This document shows, one piece after another, positions 16,639 to 25,248 of a DNA stretch of 53,469 bases. The position numbers and the translations under genes were made by a program. The notes beneath the pieces were generated by a model that worked only from the letters and a program-made list of their open reading frames with translations, was not told the origin of the DNA and made no database searches. This DNA comes from DATKPC01 sp035524275 (GTDB taxonomy: Bacteria; Pseudomonadota; Gammaproteobacteria; Burkholderiales; Burkholderiaceae_F): assembly GCA_035524275.1 (NCBI GenBank), contig DATKPC010000050.1, positions 1-53,469 of the forward strand, in the 5' to 3' direction. The stretch's first letter is position 1. Every line of letters begins with the position of its first letter.

Positions 16639-18090
16639 TCAGGCCGCATGCGGACCTCCATGCGCCAGGGTCGTGCACCAGTCGTCCCAGTCCGCCCGCA
16701 GGATCGGCCCGAGTTCCTCGGGACAACGGGCGGCCTCCACGGCGGGCTCGCGCGAGGCCGGCACCGTCCAGCGCGTCAGCAGCCACGCGCCGCGCGCCGT
16801 GCCCTCGAGCGCATCGGCGCTCGCGACGACGTCGCGTTCGGGAAACAGCGCCGCAAGGACGCAGCCGACGACGGCATTGCGCGACAGTGGCCCTTCCAGG
16901 ACGATCGGTCCCGCCGCGCACAGCGCGCGGATCGTCCAGGCGATCATCTGCGCGGCATACAGCGCGGCGGCCGTGGCGCGATCGGCGGAGTCCAGGCGCC
17001 GCGCCCATTCCTCGAGCGTCCAATCCCGGCCCTCGACGCGGATCCGCCCGGCGCACTGCGCGAAGGCTCCGCCTTGCGGCTCGAACGAGGGCAGCAGGCG
17101 CACGCCGCGGCGCAGCAGCGCGGCGATGCGCGAGATGTCCGCGGAACCGGGATCGGCGCCAGCGCACAAGTGGCCGATTTCACGGCCGCCCATGAAGCGG
17201 CCGGTCGGCACCAGGTCGCCGCGCACCGAAACGTTGCCGAGCTGGTCGCGCCCGGCCTCCAGCGCGCACTGCGCAGCTCCCGGCGCCATGACAACGACCC
17301 AGGTCCCGGTCGATACGAGCGTCATGCTGGGCCAGGCGCGCAGGTACCTCGCGAGGCAGGCATTGCTGTCGTGCACCCCGACGTGGACCTGCAGGTCGCG
17401 CGGCAGCCCGAGCTGCGCCGCAAGTGCAGGCCGCACCGGCCCGAGAACCTCCCAGGCGCCACGCAGCGGCGCGAAGCGCCGGGCCCATCCGCGCGCGATC
17501 GCCCAGTGCGAATACACGCCTTCGCGCGGCCTCCACAGCAGCGTGTGGCAGCCCAGCGACGATGCCTCGGTGGCCTTTGCCCCCGACCACCACCACGCCC
17601 AGTACTGCGCGTAGGGCAGCAGCGTGTCGGCGCGGTCCGCCGCCTCGGGCGCGTTGCGCTGCAGCCAGTCCAGCTGCACGCCGAGATTCAAGCCGCGCGG
17701 CAGCAGGGGACTGAGCGTCTGGTCGAAGGCGTCGAGCTCCCCGCCCAGGCCAGGGTCGCGATCGTCGAAGCATGCCGATTCGTAGTCGGGCACCGGAAAC
17801 GCCAAGGCGTCATCCCGCAGCGCCGCGAGGGCCGCGCCGTGCGCCGACACGATCACCTGGCGCAGCGAGGCGCGCAGCGGACCCAGGTCGAGGATCGCGC
17901 GCTGCAGCCAATGCTGCGCCGCGCCGGTATCGAGCGCGTCGTATCCGAAATCGCAACGGTACGAGGCGCTGCGCTGCGACGCCGCTGCGAGCACCTCGCC
18001 ATCGGCACCGATGGCGAGAAGGCGCGTATTCGTCTTGCCGACATCGACGACGAGGGCATGCGCCGCGCCAGCCGGCGAACCGTCAGACAA
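16639..18090 (-). CDS. rhaK: Rhamnulokinase (FGGY family)
   Basis: A 483-residue FGGY-family sugar kinase. It has the N-terminal phosphate-binding motif VVDVGKTNTRLL and, later, HVGVHDSNACLARYL and LVSTGTWVVVM of the second actin-like lobe, with GPIVLEGPLSRNAVVG near the C-terminus. It would phosphorylate L-rhamnulose at O-1. No ATG is available; the TTG at 18090 overlaps the isomerase stop (ATTGTCTGA), with GGGGGC just upstream, and a second in-frame TTG lies at 18132. Either way it is coupled to the isomerase gene. Confidence 0.85.
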   Translation of the reverse strand: MSDGSPAGAAHALVVDVGKTNTRLLAIGADGEVLAAASQRSASYRCDFGYDALDTGAAQHWLQRAILDLGPLRASLRQVIVSAHGAALAALRDDALAFPVPDYESACFDDRDPGLGGELDAFDQTLSPLLPRGLNLGVQLDWLQRNAPEAADRADTLLPYAQYWAWWWSGAKATEASSLGCHTLLWRPREGVYSHWAIARGWARRFAPLRGAWEVLGPVRPALAAQLGLPRDLQVHVGVHDSNACLARYLRAWPSMTLVSTGTWVVVMAPGAAQCALEAGRDQLGNVSVRGDLVPTGRFMGGREIGHLCAGADPGSADISRIAALLRRGVRLLPSFEPQGGAFAQCAGRIRVEGRDWTLEEWARRLDSADRATAAALYAAQMIAWTIRALCAAGPIVLEGPLSRNAVVGCVLAALFPERDVVASADALEGTARGAWLLTRWTVPASREPAVEAARCPEELGPILRADWDDWCTTLAHGGPHAA

Positions 18091-19375
18091 TGCCGCCCCC
18101 GGTCGCACGCGCGGCGGGGCGCTCCTCGGCAACGCGCGCGCGATAGCCGCTGGCTCGATAGGCCGATACCGGATCGATCGCGCCGCCGGCGCGCTGGCGC
18201 GCGCGCTGCAGGATCGGCGTCACGTCGGCCTGGAACGCCGACTTGAGCTGTTGCGAGGCGGCGAGCGCGTCGTTGGACTCCTGCGCGGCGTCGAGGGCCG
18301 CGCGGTCCACGAGCAGCGCCTGCGCATAGCTGCGCTTGACCTGATCGGCGCTCGTCATCAGGCTTTCGATCGGATCGGTCACGTTGTGGCTCTGGTCCAG
18401 CATGTAGGCCGGATCGAATCCGCCGATGCCCTCGCGCGCGGCCGCGACGAGCTCGTTGAAGACGAGGAAAAGCCGGTACGGGGCGATGCTGCCGGCATCG
18501 AGATCGTCGTCGCCGTATTTGCTGTCGTTGAAATGGAAGCCGGCGAGCCTGCCGGCCGCGATCAGGCGAGCGACGATCATCTCGATGTTGACATTCGGCG
18601 CGTGGTGCCCGAGGTCGACGAGGCATTGCGCCCTGGGCCCGAGCGCGGTGGCGGCAAGAAGGCTCGAGCCCCAGTCCTGGATCACGGTGGCGTAGAAGGC
18701 CGGCTCCGCGATCTTGTGCTCGAGGAACATGCGCCAGCCCTGCGGGAGCGCCGCATAGATGCGCCGCGTGCTGTCGAGGTAGCGGTCGAAGGCGCGGCGG
18801 AAATGCTGCTGCCCAGGAAAATTGGCGCCGTCGCCGATCCACACCGTGAGCGCCGTGCTGCCGAGCTTCCTGCCGATTTCGATGCACTCGATGTTGTGTT
18901 CGACCGCCTGGGCGCGCGTCGCCGCATCGGTATGCGTGAGGCTGCCGTACTTGTAGCTGTGCGGCTGTCCCGGCTGGTCGGAGAAGGTGTTCGAGTTCAT
19001 CGCGTCGAATCGCAGCCCGCTGGCCGACGCCTGCTCGCGCAGGCCTCCCCAGTCGTCGCAGCGGTCCCAGGGAATGTGCAGCGACACGCTGGGCGTGGCG
19101 CGCGCCAGCTGCTGGATCACGCCGCAGTCCTGCAGCTTCTCGAATACGTTGCGCGGCTCGCCGGGACCCGGGAAGCGGGCGAAGCGCGTGCCCCCGGTGC
19201 CCACGCCCCAGCTCGGGATCGCGACACCGAAAGCCGCGACGCGCTCGCACAGCGCATCGATGTCGATTCGCTGCCGGGCAAGCCTGTCACCCAGCGCCGC
19301 GTAGTCGGCATCGAGGTCGTGCGCACGGGCTGCGTTGTGCGATTCGATCAGCGCGGGATCGATCAGTCGGTTCAT
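18083..19375 (-). CDS. rhaI: L-rhamnose isomerase (rhizobial/Pseudomonas-type TIM-barrel)
   Basis: A 430-residue enzyme that converts L-rhamnose to L-rhamnulose. Characteristic segments are PSWGVGTGGTRFARFPG, VSLHIPWDR, FDAMNSNTF, LTVWIGDGANFPGQQ, LEHKIAEPAFY, DLGHHAPNVNIE and FHFNDSKYGDDDLD, which contain the acidic and His metal ligands of the xylose-isomerase-like barrel. It matches the shorter isomerase family of rhizobia and pseudomonads, not enteric RhaA. The ATG at 19375 has an excellent GGAGGGG ribosome binding site. It lies 73 bases after the aldolase-dehydrogenase gene in the same direction. Confidence 0.92.
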   Translation of the reverse strand: MNRLIDPALIESHNAARAHDLDADYAALGDRLARQRIDIDALCERVAAFGVAIPSWGVGTGGTRFARFPGPGEPRNVFEKLQDCGVIQQLARATPSVSLHIPWDRCDDWGGLREQASASGLRFDAMNSNTFSDQPGQPHSYKYGSLTHTDAATRAQAVEHNIECIEIGRKLGSTALTVWIGDGANFPGQQHFRRAFDRYLDSTRRIYAALPQGWRMFLEHKIAEPAFYATVIQDWGSSLLAATALGPRAQCLVDLGHHAPNVNIEMIVARLIAAGRLAGFHFNDSKYGDDDLDAGSIAPYRLFLVFNELVAAAREGIGGFDPAYMLDQSHNVTDPIESLMTSADQVKRSYAQALLVDRAALDAAQESNDALAASQQLKSAFQADVTPILQRARQRAGGAIDPVSAYRASGYRARVAEERPAARATGGGIV

Positions 19376-19448
19376 CGCGGACCCCTCCAGTGGATGATCC
19401 CGCCCGGCACTGCCGGGTGGCGAAGCCTCGGGCGATGCCGCATGGGCA

Positions 19449-21557
19449 TCACCGGGTAAACGCGGCCAGATTGCCGGCGTCGACGTTGACGATGTTGCCG
19501 GTGCTCTTGGCGCTCCATTCGTCCGCCGCGAAGAAGTAGGCGGCCTGCGCGATGTCCTCCGGATAGACGCTGCGCTTGAGCAGCGAGCGGTCGCGGTAGA
19601 ACGCCTCCAGATCCTGCTCGTCGATGCGGTTCGATGCCGCGCGCTCACGGCTCCATTCACCCGTCCATATCTTCGAGCCGCGGATGACGGCATCCGGATT
19701 GACCACGTTGGAGCGGATGCCCAGAGGCGCGCCCTCGAGCGCCAGGCTGCGGCTGAGCTGGATCTCGGCAGCCTTGGCGGCGCAGTAGGCCGTCGCCTGG
19801 TTGCTGGCGACCATGCCGTTCTTGCTGGCGATCACGACGATGCTGCCGCCGACGCCCTGCGCCTTCATCTGGCGGAAGGCTTCGCGTCCGACGAGGAAAT
19901 AGCCGGTCGCGAGGATGCTCTGGTTGCGGTTCCACAGCTCGAGCGTCGTCTCGTCCAGCGGCGCCGCCGAGGCGATGCCGGCATTGCTCACGACGATGTC
20001 CACGCCGCCGAACTGGATCGCCGCGGCGCCGAAGGCGGCGATGACGCTGTCCTCGAGCGTCACGTCGCAATGCACGCCGCGCACCAGGTCCTTGCCGAAC
20101 GCGACCGCGAGCTCTGCCACGACGCGGTCGAGCGCCTCGGCGTCGATGTCCGCGAGGACGACGCAGCAGCCCTCGGCAAGGAATCGCCGCGCCACCGCCT
20201 GCCCGATGCCGCCGGCGCCGCCGGTGATCAGCGCGACCTTGCCGACCAGCGGCTTCGCCTTGGGCATGCGCTGCAGCTTGGCTTCTTCGAGGAGCCAGTA
20301 CTCGATGTCGAACGCCTCCTGTTCGGGCAGGCCGACGTAGCGGTCGACCGCGTTGGCGTCGCGCATCACGTTGATCGCATTGACATAGAACTCGCCGGCG
20401 ATGCGCGCGGTGGGCTTGTCGCGGGCGAGCGTGACCATGCCGATGCGCGGCAGCAGCACGACGACCGGGTTGGCATCGCGCATGGCCGGGCTCGTGGGGC
20501 GCCGGCAGCGCTCGTAGTAGGCCCGGTAGTCCGCGCGATAGCCCGCGAGCAGACCCGCGAGGCGGCCGTGAAGCTCGGCGCCGCGCAGCTGGAATACCGA
20601 TTCCGGAACGACGAGCGGCCGGATCTTGGTCCGCAGGAAGTGGTCCGGACAGGATGTGCCCAGCGCTGCGAGCGGCTCGAGGTCCCTGGAGTCCACGAAC
20701 GACACGACTTCGGGCGAGGTGTTGACGTGCGCCACCTTCGGGCCGCCTTCGCAGCACAGTCCGCGCAGCACCGGGAGGACCCGCGCCAACGCCGTCGCAC
20801 GCTCGTGCTCCGCCAGCGGCGTCAGCAGTGCGCCTCCGAAGGCCTGGGCCTTGCGCACGGCGCGCTGCGACGCGAGCCAGGCTTGCGCGCGCTCGATCAG
20901 TGCCACGGTGTTTTCATAGCAACTGCGCGAGGTGTCGCCCCAGCTGAACAGTCCGTGGCCCGCCAGGACGATGCCGCGCAGGCCCGGATGGGCCGCGTCG
21001 TACGCCGCCAGCCGCACGCCCAGTTCGTACCCGGGACGCAGCCACGGCAGCCAGCCGACCTTGCCTTCGAAGGCTTCGGTGGTGATGTCGCGCGAATTCG
21101 CCATCGCCGCGATGGCGATGACCGCGTCGGGATGCATGTGGTCGACGTGCGCGTACGGCAGCGAAGCGTGCAGCGGCGTGTCGATCGACGCCGCGCGCGC
21201 GTTGAGGTTGAAGGTGCAATGCGGCAGGTAGCCGACCATGTCGTCCTCGTGCTCCCGCCCGCGATACAGCGTCTTCAGCGCCCGGAGCTTCTGCATGTAC
21301 AGCGTCGCGAAGCCGTCGAGCTTCATCGAACCCAGATCGCCGCCCGAACCCTTGACCCAAAGGACCTCGGTGCGCTCGCCGCCGAGCGGATCCGGCTGCC
21401 AGATCTTGGCGGATGTGTTGCCGCCGCCGTAGTTGGTGATGCGCAGGTCAGATCCGAGCAGGTTCGAGCGGTACAGCAGCAGTTGCGGCTCATCGAGCTC
21501 GCCGGCATGTTCCGCATCCCAGCGGGGAAAGGGCATCGTCTGCGGCATGTCGTTCAT
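19449..21557 (-). CDS. rhaD: Bifunctional rhamnulose-1-phosphate aldolase / short-chain alcohol dehydrogenase
   Basis: A 702-residue fusion. The first 420 or so residues are a class II aldolase (NYGGGNTSAKIW, the zinc-ligand segment HVDHMHPDAVIAIA, LAGHGLFSWG). The rest is an SDR with GKVALITGGAGGIGQAVA, SNAG and the YCAAK catalytic pair. The aldolase half splits rhamnulose-1-phosphate into dihydroxyacetone phosphate and L-lactaldehyde. The fused dehydrogenase presumably acts on the lactaldehyde or a related product. The ATG at 21557 is used; another Met lies three codons in. It heads the catabolic operon and is divergent from the mutarotase. Confidence 0.92.
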   Translation of the reverse strand: MNDMPQTMPFPRWDAEHAGELDEPQLLLYRSNLLGSDLRITNYGGGNTSAKIWQPDPLGGERTEVLWVKGSGGDLGSMKLDGFATLYMQKLRALKTLYRGREHEDDMVGYLPHCTFNLNARAASIDTPLHASLPYAHVDHMHPDAVIAIAAMANSRDITTEAFEGKVGWLPWLRPGYELGVRLAAYDAAHPGLRGIVLAGHGLFSWGDTSRSCYENTVALIERAQAWLASQRAVRKAQAFGGALLTPLAEHERATALARVLPVLRGLCCEGGPKVAHVNTSPEVVSFVDSRDLEPLAALGTSCPDHFLRTKIRPLVVPESVFQLRGAELHGRLAGLLAGYRADYRAYYERCRRPTSPAMRDANPVVVLLPRIGMVTLARDKPTARIAGEFYVNAINVMRDANAVDRYVGLPEQEAFDIEYWLLEEAKLQRMPKAKPLVGKVALITGGAGGIGQAVARRFLAEGCCVVLADIDAEALDRVVAELAVAFGKDLVRGVHCDVTLEDSVIAAFGAAAIQFGGVDIVVSNAGIASAAPLDETTLELWNRNQSILATGYFLVGREAFRQMKAQGVGGSIVVIASKNGMVASNQATAYCAAKAAEIQLSRSLALEGAPLGIRSNVVNPDAVIRGSKIWTGEWSRERAASNRIDEQDLEAFYRDRSLLKRSVYPEDIAQAAYFFAADEWSAKSTGNIVNVDAGNLAAFTR

Positions 21558-21704
21558 CTCTGAGTTGGGTTGAGGCGCGGCGGGGAATCCGCCTCGCCCG
21601 CCCGCGAGGCCGGATTCGCGGTGACCGGGCATCGTTGCGCCACGGTGCTGGCAATGTAAGAGCGGTTGCGGTGCAGCAACAAGCACGCGCGGCTACTGGA
21701 CTTG

Positions 21705-21727
21705 ATTAGCGCTTCTAATACGAAGCG
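21705..21727. promoter_or_regulatory. Nested palindromes in the rhaD/rhaM divergent promoter region
   Basis: ATTAG-CGCTT-CTAAT (21705-21719) and CGCTTC-TAATAC-GAAGCG (21710-21727) overlap each other and form an AT-richer patch in otherwise GC-rich sequence. The site lies about 150 bases upstream of rhaD and 40 bases upstream of the mutarotase start, the right place for an operator controlling both. It does not resemble the palindromes upstream of rhaS, so a second regulator or a different binding mode is possible. Confidence 0.5.
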
Positions 21728-21766
21728 GCATCCCATCGGGCTGCTAGCATTGCGCGGGAGGTTGCA

Positions 21767-22081
21767 GTGCACAAGATCGCGTTCAAGATGTACCTGAAGC
21801 CCGGCATGGCCGCGGAGTACCGCAAGCGGCATGACGAGATCTGGCCGGAGCTGGTCGAACTGCTTCGTGACGCGGGTATCCGCGACTACAGCATCTTCCT
21901 CGATGTCGAGACCTCGGCGCTGTTCGCGGTGCTCTGGGCATCTGCAGGCCATACCATGGACGCCTTGCCACGATCGAGCCTGATGCAACGCTGGTGGCAC
22001 CACATGGGCGACATCATGGACACGAACGACGACGGCTCCCCGCGGCAGAGCGCCTTGCAATCCATGTTTCACATGCCCTGA
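21767..22081 (+). CDS. rhaM: L-rhamnose mutarotase
   Basis: A 104-residue protein of the RhaM/RhaU family that interconverts alpha and beta anomers of L-rhamnose. Conserved positions are present: His22 in KRHDEIWPEL, Tyr41 in RDYSIFLD and Trp76-Trp77 in MQRWWHHMGDIM. The start is GTG at 21767 with GGGAGG seven bases upstream. It is transcribed away from rhaD across a short region that carries a palindromic operator candidate. It completes the rhamnose pathway in this window. Confidence 0.93.
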   Translation: MHKIAFKMYLKPGMAAEYRKRHDEIWPELVELLRDAGIRDYSIFLDVETSALFAVLWASAGHTMDALPRSSLMQRWWHHMGDIMDTNDDGSPRQSALQSMFHMP

Positions 22082-22188
22082 AGCCGCGCGACGAGCCCAC
22101 CGCGCGCGAACGGCGCCCCCCGTGCGCCTGCCGGTGCGCGCAATCCGGCTGCCGACATGACGCCCGAACTGCTGCCCGAAGCAATGCG

Positions 22189-22959
22189 TGCCGCCGCCTG
22201 GGCATCAACTGGAACTTCGCGCCGGTCGTCGACCTCGCCAACAACCCGCTCAATCCGGTGATCGGCGAGCGCAGCTTCGGCGCCGACCCCGATGACGTCA
22301 CGCGACTCGCCGGCGCCTGGATGCGCGGCGCCGGCGGCGTGGGAATCGCCTGCTGCCTCAAGCATTTTCCCGGGCACGGCGACACCGCCGTGGATTCGCA
22401 CTACGGCCTGCCCGTGGTCGACCGTTCGCCGGCGCAGCTCGAACATCTCGAGCTTCGGCCCGTTGGTGCGCTGTCGGCGCAGGCGCCGTCGATCATGACC
22501 GCCCACATCGTCTTTCCGCGCATCGACGCGCAGCTGCCAGCGACGCTGTCGCCGCGCGTCCTGGGCGGGCTGTTGCGCGACGCGGCCTCCTACGACGGCG
22601 TCGTCGTGACGGATTCCCTGTCGATGGGCGCGGTGTCCGGACGGCACGGGATCGGACCCGCGGCGGTGCTCGCACTGCAGGCCGGCGCCGATCCGGCGAT
22701 GGTGCTGGGCGGCACGCGCGCCGTCGAGGAAGCCGCCGAAGCGATCGCGCAGGCTGCGGGCCGCGGCACGCTGCAGCACGCGTCCCTGCAGCGCGCGCAG
22801 GCGCGCCTTGACCGGCTCGCCGCCCGCTACCCGGCAGGTGCCGCGGCCTATCCGCGCGCGGCGCGCGACGCCGACGACGCGCTGATGCGCGAGGCCTGGG
22901 CGCGCAGTCTTGCCACCGTCGGCGCGGCGCGCCCTCCGGCAGCCGGCGCGCGGCTGCGC
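22189..22959 (+). pseudogene. Glycoside hydrolase family 3 (beta-N-acetylhexosaminidase-like) fragment
   Basis: Family 3 similarity begins abruptly at LGINWNFAPVVDL and includes NPVIGERSFGADP, CLKHFPGHGDTAVDSH and VVTDSLSMGAV, which carries the catalytic Asp. The N-terminal part of the barrel, normally some 100 residues or more, is absent. Homology stops near 22.96 kb, where the frame enters an IS91-type transposase segment. There is no credible start codon at the boundary. The open frame extending back to 21994 overlaps the mutarotase and is not a real N-terminus. It is a remnant, probably inactive. Confidence 0.8.
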
Positions 22960-23055
22960 ATCCTGATCCAGCGCTTTGGCTCGGCGGCAAACCTGAACAT
23001 TCACCTGCATTGCCTGGTGCTTGACGGCCTGTTTCGGCGCGGTGAGGCGGCCACG
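22960..23055 (+). mobile_element. IS91-family transposase fragment
   Basis: In frame with the truncated GH3 sequence, the translation reads LIQRFGSAANLNIHLHC then LVLDGLFRRGEA. LIQRFGSA-LN, H-H and L-DG are hallmark residues of the IS91/ISCR transposase core. Only about 30 residues are recognisable; no tyrosine nucleophile region and no clear element end are visible. The 250 bases after it up to the HAF-repeat gene show no gene. Confidence 0.75.
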
Positions 23056-23308
23056 CCGGATGACGACGGCTCGGTCGGCGCCGCTTCGGCCAAGCCGCAG
23101 TTTGTTGCGGCCGCGTCCGGAACCCCGCGCTCCGCACGCCGCCCAGGCGTTTCGCCCACCCGCCTTCGCGTACTGCCGCGTGCGACTTATTCCGCTTGCC
23201 CCCCTTTCCTCGACCCTCCGACAATCGTGGACTGAGAGTTTCCAAGTTCCGCCGGGAGGGCGCAGCGCGCCCTCCCCTTGTCGCTGTGTACGTCGAGGAG
23301 ACTTTCCG

Positions 23309-24388
23309 ATGAAGCGCAACCGCTCGAAGCCGTTGAAACGCCTCGCCCTGGCCATCGCACTTTGCGCCGGCATGGCGCCTGCCCTCGCGCAAAGGTACGC
23401 CATCGCCGATCTCGGCACGATCCCCGGCTACGCCAACAGCTACGTCTGGGAACTTACGCTGAACAACAACGGCACCGTCGGCGTCTACGCGAACAACATC
23501 CTGAATCCCAATGCCTTTTCGGGAGACGTTTCCTATCTGTGGCATGCCGGAACGATATTCCGCCTGCCGTCGTTGCCGAAGGCCACGGACACGCTCGTGC
23601 TGGCGCTCAACGACCGCTACGAGTCGGTCGGTTACTCCGGCGCGGATGCGCTGCAGGTCCACGCCGTGATCTGGAAGAACGGCCGCGTGCACGACCTCGG
23701 AACGCTACCGGGCGACGACTACAGCATTGCGATCGATCTCAACAACTTCGGCGTCGTCGTCGGCGATTCGTTCACCGCGGCGGACGCGACGACGAATTTC
23801 TTCGGCGGGCACCACGCCGTCGCCTGGCACGACGGCCACATCCGCCTGCTGCCGTCGCTGCCGGGTGGAGGCCCCGATGACATCGCCTACGCGGTCAACG
23901 ACGAAGGCCAGGTCGTCGGGCAATCGGGACCGGACGACGCGCACGTTCATGCCGCGCTGTGGGCGTCGCACGCGGACGTGACCGACCTCGGAACGCTCGG
24001 TGGCGATGCCAGTTTTGCGATCGGCCTGAATCGAAAAGGCCAGATCGTCGGCGGCGCGCAGAACGCGGACGGCAACTTCCGCGCGTTCCTGTGGGAGAAC
24101 GGGTCGATGAGCAATCTTGGCGCCATCGATGACGACGTCTTCTCCGAGGCCGTCTCGATCAATGCGCGCGGCCAGAGCGTCGGCATCTCGGCGGCCAGCC
24201 TGACCGACCTCACGACCGCCAAGGCGATCCTGTGGGAGGGCAGCAGGATGATCAACCTGCAGGCCGAGATTTCCGCCGATTCCGGCTGGCAACTGCTCGG
24301 CGCTTCGAGCATCAATGAGCGTGGGCAGATTTCAGGTTACGGGATCCACGACGGCCAGTATCGGGCTTTCCTGCTGTCGCCGCGGTGA
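23309..24388 (+). CDS. Exported HAF-repeat protein
   Basis: A 359-residue protein with a signal peptide (KRNRSKPLKRLALAIALCAG, cleavage near ALAQRY). It has five or six repeats of about 50 residues of the form A-x-LW-x-x-G-x-x-x-DLGTLPGD followed by A-x-x-x-N-x-x-G-x-VVG, for example at IWKNGRVHDLGTLPGDD and LWASHADVTDLGTLGGD. Such HAF repeats form extracellular beta-propeller-like proteins of unknown role. The ATG at 23309 has GAGGAGA upstream and excludes the longer open frame before it. Confidence 0.85.
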   Translation: MKRNRSKPLKRLALAIALCAGMAPALAQRYAIADLGTIPGYANSYVWELTLNNNGTVGVYANNILNPNAFSGDVSYLWHAGTIFRLPSLPKATDTLVLALNDRYESVGYSGADALQVHAVIWKNGRVHDLGTLPGDDYSIAIDLNNFGVVVGDSFTAADATTNFFGGHHAVAWHDGHIRLLPSLPGGGPDDIAYAVNDEGQVVGQSGPDDAHVHAALWASHADVTDLGTLGGDASFAIGLNRKGQIVGGAQNADGNFRAFLWENGSMSNLGAIDDDVFSEAVSINARGQSVGISAASLTDLTTAKAILWEGSRMINLQAEISADSGWQLLGASSINERGQISGYGIHDGQYRAFLLSPR

Positions 24389-24471
24389 CGCGCCCGATCG
24401 GACCCGACCGGTCTTCGTTTCATCCGCCACCGGCTTGACCTTCGCGCCCTGTACCTCGAATAATCGCGGTC

Positions 24472-24999
24472 ATGGCCGCGGAGTCTTCATTTCCCGTCGA
24501 GGGCGGATGCGATTGCCGGGCGATTCGCTACCGCATGCAGAGCGCGCCGCTGTTCGTGCACTGTTGCCACTGCCGCTGGTGCCAGCGCGAGTCGGGGGCT
24601 TCGTTTGCGTTGAACGCGATGATCGAGTCCGATCGCGTCACGAACCTCGGCCAGGAGCCGGAGCTCGTCGCGACGCCGTCGCAGAGCGGCTCCGGGCAGG
24701 TCATCGCGCGCTGCCCGACCTGCAAGGTCGCCCTTTGGAGCCATTACGCGGGTGCGGGTCCGGTCGTGAAGTTCGTTCGCGTCGGTACGCTCGACGACCC
24801 GGATCTTCTTCCACCGGACATTCACATCTTCACGGCGTCGAAGCAGCCCTGGGTCGTCCTGCCCGAAGGCCAGCCCGCCGTCCCGGCCTACTACGACCGG
24901 GAGCGCTATTGGCCCGCCGCCAGTCTTGCGCGTCGGCGCGCGATCCTGCCGCTCATCGAGGCGTACCAGGCGCTGGCGGCACGGCAACGAGGCGGCTAG
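24472..24999 (+). CDS. GFA (glutathione-dependent formaldehyde-activating/CENP-V) family protein
   Basis: A 175-residue zinc-binding protein with the family cysteine pattern: Cys13 and Cys15 (GGCDCRAIRY), Cys32, Cys34 and Cys37 (HCCHCRWCQRESG), and Cys81 and Cys84 (ARCPTCKVALWSHY). The family covers many small-molecule enzymes, and the name does not prove formaldehyde chemistry. Probably cytoplasmic. It converges on the minus-strand SDR/DUF1801 pair. Confidence 0.9.
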   Translation: MAAESSFPVEGGCDCRAIRYRMQSAPLFVHCCHCRWCQRESGASFALNAMIESDRVTNLGQEPELVATPSQSGSGQVIARCPTCKVALWSHYAGAGPVVKFVRVGTLDDPDLLPPDIHIFTASKQPWVVLPEGQPAVPAYYDRERYWPAASLARRRAILPLIEAYQALAARQRGG

Positions 25000-25020
25000 C
25001 CGTGCCGCAGGATCGACGGC

Positions 25021-25221
25021 TTACGCTGCGACTTTTCGCTTCCCGGGCGGGCCAGGCGAGGGGCGATTGAGGCGAACGGCCTCGCCGACGTCCGGGTCCG
25101 CGCGCCGGATCAAGGCGCGGGCCCGCTCCCACATCGCGCCGCGCCCGTCATTCAGCTCGGCGATCCGCGCATCGACGAGGCGCGCGGGAGCGTTCTCATC
25201 ACCCGGAACGGCCTGCGCCAC
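25021..25221 (-). pseudogene. Truncated DUF1801-like protein
   Basis: A 66-codon frame starting with GTG at 25221 (AAGG seven bases upstream), in the same frame as and just after the SDR. DARIAELNDGRGAMWERARALIRRADPDV matches the N-terminal helices of DUF1801 proteins. The usual following region (EVKWRKPS then the PVW segment and beta strands) is replaced by a short Pro/Lys tail ending next to the GFA gene. It may be a C-terminally truncated remnant or a small translated product. Confidence 0.55.
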
Positions 25222-25248
25222 GTCGCCAACCTTGCAGCACGCGCCGCA

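Noticed and set aside
22158..22200. ATG at 22158 as a start for the GH3 fragment
   Set aside because: It is in a different frame from the GH3 homology, and its short translation does not match the family.
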